Shown piece after piece: positions 23,221-29,222 of a stretch of 29,222 nucleotides of DNA (positions within the stretch are counted from its first letter, which is position 1; every line of letters begins with the position of its first letter). The position numbers and the translations under genes are program-made. The notes beneath the pieces are model-generated. The model was not told where the DNA came from, searched no databases, and saw only the letters and a program-made list of their open reading frames with translations. The stretch is from CAYTSW01 sp964440605. Lineage in GTDB: Bacteria; Planctomycetota; Phycisphaerae; Phycisphaerales; UBA1924. The DNA is taken from positions 1 to 29,222 of the forward strand of contig CAYTSW010000021.1 in NCBI GenBank assembly GCA_964440605.1, written 5' to 3'.

Positions 23221-23784
23221 TCAGGGGTCGGAAGGGAAGCCCAAGCGACCAGCGCGGCCGCCGATCTGGCCGGTCGTGTTGCGGTGCCACGCGATGTCCG
23301 TATTGCCCATCGCGTCGGCGGCGATCCAGGGGGTGGTGTTGGGCATCAGCGTGAACTGCATCGGCGTCGCGGCGACGACGAGCCCAGCGTCGTCCGGCCC
23401 GGGCAGGTTGGTGAGCGCCATCGTGAAGAGAACCCGGCCGGGCAGTCCGCCCGATTTGCTCGTGAGGTAGACGTTTACGAAGTGCGCGCTGTCGACGAGG
23501 CGCCCGGCTAGTTCCGCGTTGGGGAAGAACAGGCCGTGCCGACCGGTGGTGAACCGGACGGCTTGATCGACGTTGCCGATGCTCAGGTCATCTTCGCCGA
23601 GGACGATGTTGCCGATGACGGGGTCGAACGTGTCTTCCGGCCCGCGGTTGCTGAAGACGGTGACCCGCGCCGATGCAACGCTGGTCGCGAAACTGCACGA
23701 CACCGCGGACGCAACGAGACCGGTGATCGAAATTATAATGATTTGTCCTCCCGCGAGTCCCTGAAGCCGCCAGACCTGCACCAT
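23221..23784 (-). CDS. Exported PEP-CTERM-type protein, truncated by in-frame TGA
   Basis: A 187-residue protein with an N-terminal hydrophobic signal segment ending near SVASA and a beta-rich domain (VTVFSNRGPEDTFDPVIGNI, VRFTTGRHGLFFPNAELAGR, VNVYLTSKSGGLPGRVLFTM, WIAADAMGNTDIAWHR). It resembles the choice-of-anchor domains found ahead of PEP-CTERM tails; my match to anchor type R is tentative. The frame closes at a TGA in the last strand of the domain, and the missing tail follows in frame (23104-23220). The start is also odd: ATG 23784 and ATG 23817 lack ribosome binding sites, whereas a strong one (GGGAGGA) lies six bases before an ATT codon at 23739, which would give a normal-length signal peptide. 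Together these suggest decay or unusual decoding. Confidence 0.6.
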   Translation of the reverse strand: MVQVWRLQGLAGGQIIIISITGLVASAVSCSFATSVASARVTVFSNRGPEDTFDPVIGNIVLGEDDLSIGNVDQAVRFTTGRHGLFFPNAELAGRLVDSAHFVNVYLTSKSGGLPGRVLFTMALTNLPGPDDAGLVVAATPMQFTLMPNTTPWIAADAMGNTDIAWHRNTTGQIGGRAGRLGFPSDP

Positions 23785-23898
23785 AGAACTTGGCTGCAGA
23801 ACGGGCGGGATAGACATGGCGCGACCGCCTCGCAGAGGGCTGCCGCTCGCGGCGATGGTCCCCGTTCGCGGCCCGACTCCTCGTCGGACCGCGCGGGA

Positions 23899-23977
23899 CT
23901 CTCTGTCTCTCTCCGTCTCCGTCTCTCTCCGTCTCCGTCTCTCTCCGTCCCCGTCTCTCCGTCCCCGTCTCTCTCCG
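23899..23977. repeat. Tandem pyrimidine repeat, about 16-base unit
   Basis: On the plus strand the unit TCTCTCTCCGTCTCCG occurs about five times with small changes (one unit is 14 bases, two have CCCCG, the last is partial). On the minus strand it lies in the presumed leader of the truncated exported-protein gene as a purine-rich run. A perfect hairpin, TGCCCGC/GCGGGCA, follows at 23980-24000. Such simple repeats vary in copy number by slippage. Confidence 0.85.
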
Positions 23978-24004
23978 AATGCCCGCCACTCCCGCGGGCA
24001 GGTG

Positions 24005-24032
24005 ATTATGCGCCGTCGAAAGACTTAAACAA
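24005..24032 (-). promoter_or_regulatory. Promoter-like element of the PEP-CTERM-type gene
   Basis: TTGTTT (24027-24032), a 16-base spacer and CATAAT (24005-24010) on the minus strand, one of the best promoter matches in the window. It would give a leader of more than 200 bases carrying the hairpin at 23980-24000 and the tandem repeat. Confidence 0.5.
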
Positions 24033-24123
24033 GGCTCGTCTGTAAACTGTTTTGGGACGATCCATCGGACGGGTGCCCGGGTCGCCGCCATCTTGGCTTT
24101 GGGAGCCGGGCCGGAGAGATACG

Positions 24124-25842
24124 CTAGACCCGGAAGATCGCCCCAAGCTTCTTCCCCATGAAGATCGACGCGCCGACGAGGGTGACCGTCAGCAGGGCCA
24201 TGCCCCAGACACCCATGGCGCTGGCGATGGCGTGGCCGTCGCCCAGGCGTTCGGAGAAAACGTAGATAGCCTTGGTGATGGGGTAGTGCTCTTCGCGTTG
24301 AGCGAGGACGAGCGAGTCGCTCACCTCGAGCATGCTGAAGCTGAAGGCGAGCAGGCCGCCGGCGATGAGGTTGGCGGTGATCAGCGGGACGATGATGCGT
24401 CGCACGGCGGTGACGGTGCTCGCGCCGAGGTTGCGGGCGGCTTCTTCGAGCTCGCCCGAGGTCTGTTCGAGCCCCGCTACAGTGGAGCGGACGACGTACG
24501 GCATGCGTCGGACGGCGTAGGCGATAATGAGCAGGAGCACGGGGTTGGGCTCGGCGCCGACGACATCGACGAGGCCGTCGAGCGGATCGCCCGTGCCGAA
24601 GGGCCAGGCGAGGGACATCGCGACGTAGCCGAAAGCCATGACCAGACCGGGCACCGCGAGCGGGAGCATGGCCAGGGCGTCGAGGAGCGAGCGGCCTCGG
24701 ATGCGCGTTCGGACAATGAGATAGCCGATGACCAGGCCGATGAGGATGTTGAGGATGACCGCGACGGTGGCGTACTGGAGGCTGTTGACGATGGAGCCAA
24801 AGGCCAGCGGGTGACCCAATGCGTCGCTGAAGTGGCTGAGCGTCCACTCGCGCGGCCAGACCGAGCGGTACCAGGTGCCTTCTTCCGCGAGAGCGCCGAC
24901 GATGACGCCGAGGTGGGGCAGGAGTGCAAGGCCGACGACGAAGGCGAAGCCGACGGTGGTGAGGACGCCCGCGGCGCCGGTGAGGGGTTTCTCTTCGGAG
25001 GCGCGGGCGGCCTTGGAGTACATGGCGTAGCCCCGCCCGCCGAAGATGGTCTTGCCCAGCAGATAAAGGATGATGCTGAAGCCGAGGAGGACGACGGTGA
25101 GGGCGTAGGGCTGCGCCGAGTCGCCGACTTCCTTGATGCCGTTGAAGATCTGCACGGAGGTGACGGTGTAGTAGTCGAACATCAGCGGCGTGCCGAGTTC
25201 GGTGAAGCTCCAGATGAAGACGATGGTGCCGCCGGCGAAGAGGCCGGGGCGGATGAGCGGGAGGGTGATGTGGAAGAAACGCCTCCAGGGCCCGATGCCG
25301 ACGTTCTCGGCGGCTTCCTCGAGAGCGGGGTCGAGGTTGGCCAGGGCGGCGGTGGCGTTGAGGTAGACGATGGGGTAGAGGTGCAGCGCCAGCGCGATGA
25401 CCACGCCCCAGAACTTGGCGGCGCCGAGCCAGTCGACGCCCATCCCGGTCAGCTCGTTGAGCGAGCCGAAGCGGCCCAGGATCATCTTGAGCCCGATGGC
25501 GCCGACGAAGGGCGGCAGGATCAGCGGGACGAGGATGACCGCGTTCCAGAGTTTTTTGAGTGGGAAGGAGTAGCGCGCGGTCGCGAAGGCCAGCGGCAGC
25601 GCGATGACGATGCAGAGCGTCGTCGTGGCGATGGCGATGAGGAAGGCGTTGACGAGCCCCTCGCGCAGGATGGGGTCCATGAAGACGAGGGCGACGTGGC
25701 GGAGCGTGAAGCCCTCGCCGGTGGAGACATCCTCCGCGAAGCCGCCCCGGACCGTGAGAAGAATGGGATAGATCAGGAACGCGGCGAAGAGCGCGAGCAG
25801 CAGGGCGAGCAGGGCGTACTGGTAGAGCACCCGGGGCTTCAT
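24124..25842 (-). CDS. Two-domain ABC transporter permease, iron(III) type
   Basis: A 572-residue inner-membrane protein with two fused permease domains, as in FbpB/SfuB iron(III) transporters. There are about twelve membrane segments. Each half carries an EAA loop for docking the ATPase: EEAAENVGIGPWRRFFHITLP (175-195) and EEAARNLGASTVTAVRRIIVP (466-486). The linker around 275-300 is charged. The usual partners, a periplasmic binding protein and an ATPase, are not adjacent: the upstream neighbour is a nucleoside transporter gene and the downstream neighbour the exported protein, so partners must be elsewhere. The substrate is inferred from family likeness; thiamine or phosphonate permeases share this architecture. 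ATG 25842 has no ribosome binding site, and a TATAGT box sits so close that the message may be leaderless. Confidence 0.88.
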   Translation of the reverse strand: MKPRVLYQYALLALLLALFAAFLIYPILLTVRGGFAEDVSTGEGFTLRHVALVFMDPILREGLVNAFLIAIATTTLCIVIALPLAFATARYSFPLKKLWNAVILVPLILPPFVGAIGLKMILGRFGSLNELTGMGVDWLGAAKFWGVVIALALHLYPIVYLNATAALANLDPALEEAAENVGIGPWRRFFHITLPLIRPGLFAGGTIVFIWSFTELGTPLMFDYYTVTSVQIFNGIKEVGDSAQPYALTVVLLGFSIILYLLGKTIFGGRGYAMYSKAARASEEKPLTGAAGVLTTVGFAFVVGLALLPHLGVIVGALAEEGTWYRSVWPREWTLSHFSDALGHPLAFGSIVNSLQYATVAVILNILIGLVIGYLIVRTRIRGRSLLDALAMLPLAVPGLVMAFGYVAMSLAWPFGTGDPLDGLVDVVGAEPNPVLLLIIAYAVRRMPYVVRSTVAGLEQTSGELEEAARNLGASTVTAVRRIIVPLITANLIAGGLLAFSFSMLEVSDSLVLAQREEHYPITKAIYVFSERLGDGHAIASAMGVWGMALLTVTLVGASIFMGKKLGAIFRV

Positions 25843-25851
25843 GGGGCGGGG

Positions 25852-25857
25852 ACTATA
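25852..25857 (-). promoter_or_regulatory. -10-like box directly before the ABC permease start
   Basis: TATAGT on the minus strand, ending nine bases before the ATG. This hexamer is identical to the -10 boxes at 9108-9113 and 28132-28137. No TTG-type -35 box is found at 15-18 bases. If used, transcription would start about three bases before the ATG. Confidence 0.35.
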
Positions 25858-25921
25858 ACGCGAACGACGGCGGCGATGGCCGGCTCGCGGTGCTCGCGCG
25901 TCCGCGGTCCGGCGGCATCGG

Positions 25922-27202
25922 TCAGAGAAGGATCCCGGCGACGGCGGCGGTGATGAAGCTGGCCAGGGCGCCGGCGATCATCGCGCGCAGAGCAAGGGTG
26001 CTGAAGGTGGCTCGCTGCCCCGGCGCGATAGCGCTGAGCCCGCCGATCTGGATGGCGATGGAGCCGAAGTTGGCGAAGCCGCAGAGCGCGTACGCGGCGA
26101 TCTGCGCCGACCGGTCGGAGATCGCCCCGTCGGCGATGGCGTTGCGCAGCGAGCCGAAGGCGACGAACTCGGTGACGAGCATCTTTTGGCCCATCAGCGA
26201 ACCGACGACGCGGGCGTCCGCCCAGTCGACGCCGATCAGCCAGGCGATGGGGGCGAGGAGGAAGCCCAGGATGGTCTGGAGGTTGAGCTCTTCGATGCCG
26301 CGGTCGGCGAGCCAGGTGTCGAAGGCTGGGACATCGGAGAGCGCTTCGAGCGGCCAGTTGATGACCGAGAGCAGGGCGAGAAAGGCGATGAGCATGGCGC
26401 CGACGTTGAGCGCGAGCTTGAGGCCGTCGGTCGCGCCCAGCGCGGCGGCGTCGAAGACGTTGGCGGCTCGCTGATCAGCGGGTTTGAGCAGGTCGCCGGT
26501 GGAACCTTCGTCGGGCGGCGATTCCGTCTCGGGGACGATGATGCGGGCCATGACGAAGGCGGCGGGCGCCGAGAGGACGCTGGCGGTGATGAGGTGCTTG
26601 GCGAAGAGGACGCGGCGCTCGGGGTCGTCGCCGCCGAGCATGTCGGTGAAAGCGACGAGGACGGAGCCGGCGATGGTGGCGAAGCCGCCGACCATGAGGG
26701 TGGCGATCTGCGCACGGGTCATGCGCTCGATGAGGGGTTTGACGGTCAGCGGGGCTTCGGTCTGACCCACGAAGACGTTGGCGGCCATCGCGAGTGACTC
26801 GGCGCCGGTGACGCCGAGGGTGCGCCGGAGCAGCCAGGCGAGGCCCGCGATGATCAGCGGCATCACGCGGACGTAGTAGAGCACGCTCATGAGGGCCGCG
26901 AAGAAGACGATGATGGGCAGGACTTGGAAGGCGAAGACGAAGCCGAGCGAACCGGAAGCATCGGCGGCCTCGGGGCCGAAGACGAACTCGATGCCTTGCT
27001 GCGAGCGATCGATAAGGCCGGTGACGAGCCGGGCGAAGGCCTCGAAGACGTCGCGGGCGACAGGGATGCGCAGCAGCAGCAGGGCGAGGAGGAACTGCAC
27101 TCCGATGCCGCCGGCGACGAGCTTCCATGGCACGCGCGACTTACGCTCGGAGAGGAGCCAGGCGAGGCCGACGAGCGCGAGGATGCCGAGCAGTCCGATC
27201 AT
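25922..27202 (-). CDS. Concentrative nucleoside transporter (CNT/NupC family)
   Basis: A 426-residue inner-membrane transporter that imports nucleosides with protons or sodium. Family motifs: VLPIIVFFAALMSVLYY, ESLAMAANVFVGQTEAPLTVKP (the GQTEAP hairpin that binds nucleoside), LMVGGFATIAGSVL, MLITEFVAFGSL-like MLVTEFVAFGSL and YALCGFANFGSIAIQIGG (second re-entrant hairpin). A charged stretch around 225-250 (ETESPPDEGSTGDLLKPADQ) is the usual loop between the two repeats. ATG 27202 begins directly with the first hydrophobic helix; no clear ribosome binding site is visible. The permease gene begins 79 bases downstream on the same strand but has its own -10-like box. Confidence 0.92.
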   Translation of the reverse strand: MIGLLGILALVGLAWLLSERKSRVPWKLVAGGIGVQFLLALLLLRIPVARDVFEAFARLVTGLIDRSQQGIEFVFGPEAADASGSLGFVFAFQVLPIIVFFAALMSVLYYVRVMPLIIAGLAWLLRRTLGVTGAESLAMAANVFVGQTEAPLTVKPLIERMTRAQIATLMVGGFATIAGSVLVAFTDMLGGDDPERRVLFAKHLITASVLSAPAAFVMARIIVPETESPPDEGSTGDLLKPADQRAANVFDAAALGATDGLKLALNVGAMLIAFLALLSVINWPLEALSDVPAFDTWLADRGIEELNLQTILGFLLAPIAWLIGVDWADARVVGSLMGQKMLVTEFVAFGSLRNAIADGAISDRSAQIAAYALCGFANFGSIAIQIGGLSAIAPGQRATFSTLALRAMIAGALASFITAAVAGILL

Positions 27203-27599
27203 GCGTGCCCCAGGCGAGGAGTGGGAAGGGGGCAGTTGACCGGATGGTGTGTGGCGCGTCCAGCGGGCGGGTCGGCAGGCACGCCCCGGACGCGCGGGCG
27301 GGAAGCAAAGCGAGCCGTCGCCCGTGTCGTGAGGCGGCGGCTCGCTGGAGGAGAGAGATGACTCGTTTCGGAGAGAGGAGTCGCGGGGAGAGAGAGTCCC
27401 GAGTGCTGTCCAAGGGTGAATACGCCTGGCGCGGGGCGGAGTTCACTGGTGCGGGGGCGCCGAAGAAAATTGTGGGCGGATCTATAGTAGGTGCTTACTT
27501 CGGGGTGCTGCCCGGAGCGTGTTCACACGGGTCACCGGGCTTGCGCCCGGTGTTTACCGGGTCGAGTAGGGTCGAAGAGCGGTGCGGGCCAGCCGCGGG
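27203..27599. other. Gene-poor gap with hairpin; no confident gene
   Basis: About 400 bases between the nucleoside transporter start and the FHA gene stop. The plus strand has GGAGGAGAGAG before an ATG at 27358, but the reading frame is arginine-rich and unlike a protein. A TATAGT box (27483-27488, plus) lacks a -35 partner. A perfect hairpin, CACCGGGC-TTGC-GCCCGGTG, lies at 27533-27552. The promoter of the transporter gene should be here but was not identified. Confidence 0.5.
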
Positions 27600-28013
27600 T
27601 TAGTGGATGGTTTCGTCCATCGGTTGGGCGCGTCGGCCGTTGCTGGCGATGATCTCGATCTCCGGGCCCTCATCGTCATCGCTGATCATGGCGTCGAGTT
27701 CGCGCCCGATGCGTGTGGCGAGGTTGTCGAAGACGAGCTTGGCGGGGCCGATGCGAGCTTCGAGGCCGCTGACGATGCGTGCTTCGTTGACACGGTTGCC
27801 GTTGACGAAGCAGCCGTGGGTGGAGCCGAGGTCGCGGAGGATCCAGTGTCCATCCTCGAGTTTGCGGATCTCGGCGTGGTGGCGCGAGACCATGGGGTTG
27901 GCGATGCGGATGTCGCATTCGCGGGCGCGTCCGATGGTGATGGGGCGTTCGCCCGTGAGTTCGACGCGGCGGAGGAACTGCCCCGCGCCGGCGGTAATAG
28001 TGAGTTCGAGCAC
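27600..28013 (-). CDS. FHA-domain protein
   Basis: A 137-residue cytoplasmic protein made of one forkhead-associated domain, which binds phosphothreonine peptides. Core residues are in place: GR (28-29), SRHHAE (43-48), and LGSTHGCFVNG (62-72) in place of the usual LGSTNGTxVNG. The tail (110-137) is acidic (ISDDDEGPEIE) and ends MDETIH, with a Thr that might itself be a kinase target (inference). The start is a GTG supported by AGGAG nine bases upstream; no better ATG exists. It lies 169 bases downstream of the MoxR gene with its own promoter-like site and a hairpin (GAACCC/GGGTTC, 28080-28097) in the leader. A partner Ser/Thr kinase is not in the window. Confidence 0.88.
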   Translation of the reverse strand: MLELTITAGAGQFLRRVELTGERPITIGRARECDIRIANPMVSRHHAEIRKLEDGHWILRDLGSTHGCFVNGNRVNEARIVSGLEARIGPAKLVFDNLATRIGRELDAMISDDDEGPEIEIIASNGRRAQPMDETIH

Positions 28014-28131
28014 GCCGCACGCTCCTTCTTCGCCAGTATGGCGCCCTTCCGGGTGGGTGACGACGGCGCTGGAGCGCCGGAACCCGTTGCAGGGTTCAAC
28101 CGGTGTTGGCGCGGGGCGGTTGCCTCCCTCG

Positions 28132-28159
28132 ACTATACCTCACATCCAGAGGCATACAA
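28132..28159 (-). promoter_or_regulatory. Promoter-like element of the FHA gene
   Basis: TTGTAT (28154-28159), a 16-base spacer and TATAGT (28132-28137) on the minus strand, the same layout as the pseudopilin promoter. It lies in the gap after the MoxR stop and would give a leader of about 110 bases. Confidence 0.5.
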
Positions 28160-28181
28160 CGCCGGTGTGGAGCATCGGCGC

Positions 28182-29222
28182 TCACCGCGAGCGTGCGGGG
28201 CGGTGGAGCTGGGTCGCCTGAAGCAGGGTCTCGATGACCGCCTCGGGGCGGACGTTGTCAGCCGTCGCGGCGTAGCTGAGCACGATGCGGTGACGCAGGA
28301 CGGGCTTGGCGAGGGCGGCGACGTCGGCCTCCGACGGGGTCGGGTCGCCCCGCAGAGCGGCGCGGCAGCGGGCCGCGAGGATCAGTGCCTGGCCGGTGCG
28401 CGGGCCGGCTCCCCAGGCGATGAGCGGGCGCAGCGACTGTGGACAGGTGGGGTCGTCGGGGCGCGAGGCGCGTGCAAGGCGGACGGCGGCGTCGACGACG
28501 TGATCGCTCACAGGGATGCGCCCGATCAGGGCTCGGACGTCGTTGAGCTCACCCGCGTTCATCAGCGGGCGCACGATCGAGGCGTTGTGCGCGATGTCCT
28601 CGGCCAGCGCGACGACGCGGCGCTCTTCGCTGGCGCTCGGGTACGTCATGCGCAGGCACATCATGAAGCGGTCGAGCTGCGCTTCGGGGAGGGGGTACGT
28701 GCCTTCCTGTTCGATGGGGTTCTGCGTGGCGACGACGATGAAGGGCTGGTCGAGGGTGCGGGTGCGGCCGCCGACGGAGACCTGACGCTCGGCCATGGCT
28801 TCGAGAAGGGCGGCCTGAGTCTTGGGGGGCGTGCGGTTGATCTCGTCGGCGAGGACGACGCTGGCGAAGATGGGGCCGGCGACGAAGGCGAGGGAGCGTT
28901 CGCCGGTTGTGGGGTCGGTGCGGAGAACGTCGGCGCCGAGGACGTCGGCGGGCATCATGTCGGGGGTGAACTGGATGCGGCTGAACGGGAGGTCGAGCGC
29001 GCCAGCGATGGTGCGCACGAGCATGGTCTTGGCAAGACCGGGCACGCCTTCGAGCAGGGCGTGGCCCTGGCAGAAGACCGCGGTGATCAGATGGTCGACG
29101 ATGTCGGTCTGGCCGATGACGACGTGGGCGATGCGTTGGCGGAGTTGTCTGGCGTGGTGGGCGAGGCGGTCGATGGCCTCGGCGGGGTCGCCCGACGAGG
29201 TGGGTGTGGTGGAGGTCGTGGG
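28182..29222 (-). CDS. MoxR-type AAA ATPase, N-terminus cut by window edge
   Basis: The visible 346 residues cover nearly all of a MoxR protein, an ATPase thought to act as a chaperone for metal insertion or complex assembly. The frame is open to the window edge. Motifs: VVIGQTDIVDHLITAVFCQG, HALLEGVPGLAKTMLVR (Walker A, with the GVPGxAKT form typical of MoxR), VVLADEINRTPPKTQAALLE (Walker B), FIVVATQNPIEQEGTYPLPE (sensor 1) and AQLDRFMM. The C-terminal helical lid ends HRPARSR. An in-frame ATG at 29045 lies inside the Walker A region and cannot be the start. The gene after it is an FHA protein; a DUF58 protein, a common MoxR neighbour, is not seen on this side. Confidence 0.92.
   Translation of the reverse strand, partial: PTTSTTPTSSGDPAEAIDRLAHHARQLRQRIAHVVIGQTDIVDHLITAVFCQGHALLEGVPGLAKTMLVRTIAGALDLPFSRIQFTPDMMPADVLGADVLRTDPTTGERSLAFVAGPIFASVVLADEINRTPPKTQAALLEAMAERQVSVGGRTRTLDQPFIVVATQNPIEQEGTYPLPEAQLDRFMMCLRMTYPSASEERRVVALAEDIAHNASIVRPLMNAGELNDVRALIGRIPVSDHVVDAAVRLARASRPDDPTCPQSLRPLIAWGAGPRTGQALILAARCRAALRGDPTPSEADVAALAKPVLRHRIVLSYAATADNVRPEAVIETLLQATQLHRPARSR

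Noticed and set aside
23221..23223. TGA decoded as selenocysteine
   Set aside because: There is no redox motif around the codon and no SECIS-like hairpin was recognised directly after it; a nonsense mutation, readthrough or sequencing error is more likely.
23899..23977. CRISPR array
   Set aside because: The repeat is a short pyrimidine unit without unique spacers, so it is a simple tandem repeat.
24052..25953. Plus-strand open frame opposite the ABC permease (633 codons)
   Set aside because: Acidic, glycine-rich shadow of a clear membrane protein on the other strand; no motif or signal.
27358..27603. Small plus-strand gene with a good GGAGGAGAGAG upstream sequence
   Set aside because: The 81-residue product is rich in Arg, Gly and Ser with no hydrophobic core or motif, and it overlaps a hairpin; the purine tract is probably incidental.

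Overview
High-GC DNA with a planctomycete character, probably Phycisphaerae (inference from gene content; no rRNA or other phylogenetic marker is present). The signs are: two separate type II/IV pseudopilin-like proteins with prepilin cleavage motifs; a PEP-CTERM-like sorting tail of the VPAPG...hydrophobic...RRRR kind; an ECF sigma/RskA-type anti-sigma pair; many lipoproteins; a MoxR ATPase with an FHA protein; and short GC-rich palindromes in gaps between genes. No tRNA, rRNA, transposase, phage gene or CRISPR array was found.

Layout. 1-1.7 kb (minus): a partial Bor-like lipoprotein, an RluA-type pseudouridine synthase and a Nudix hydrolase. 1.7-1.9 kb (plus): a gene-free stretch with a promoter-like element, three hairpins (one with a GCAA loop) and a strong intrinsic terminator, so probably an unannotated small RNA. 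2-4.2 kb (minus): a B12-binding/MeaB-type GTPase fusion translationally coupled to an HTH-like/TIM-barrel protein. 4.4-6.5 kb (minus): a UMF1-type MFS transporter bracketed by two palindromic repeats, then a glyoxalase II-like hydrolase. 6.6-9.1 kb: cupin, secreted cyclophilin and a pseudopilin. 9.4-10.7 kb (plus): ECF sigma factor and its membrane anti-sigma factor. 10.8-14 kb: YtoQ, a metal-efflux type permease with a cysteine-rich loop, and a coupled helical protein/lipoprotein pair.

14.2-18.3 kb (plus): a run of four genes, namely a glucose/sorbosone dehydrogenase-like protein, a second pseudopilin, a GluR0-like ligand-gated potassium channel and a deoxyhypusine synthase-like protein lacking the usual catalytic histidine. 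18.3-23 kb: a VOC dioxygenase (minus), then acetyl-CoA synthetase, a small lipoprotein, a cysteine-free FmdB-like protein and an SMP-30 family protein (plus). 23-24 kb (minus): an exported protein whose PEP-CTERM-like anchor is cut off by one in-frame TGA. 24-27.2 kb (minus): a two-domain iron-type ABC permease and a CNT nucleoside transporter. 27.6-29.2 kb (minus): an FHA protein and the C-terminal part of a MoxR ATPase.

Several pairs overlap by four bases (GTGA, TTGA or ATGA), pointing to translational coupling. Four of the clearest promoter-like elements share a TTG-type -35 box, a 16-base spacer and an A/T-rich -10 box. The most unusual items are the interrupted PEP-CTERM gene, the candidate small RNA, the mutase-less B12/GTPase fusion with its coupled partner, the bacterial glutamate-receptor-like channel and the repeats flanking the MFS gene. 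All functional statements come from reading the sequence; no database search was run.
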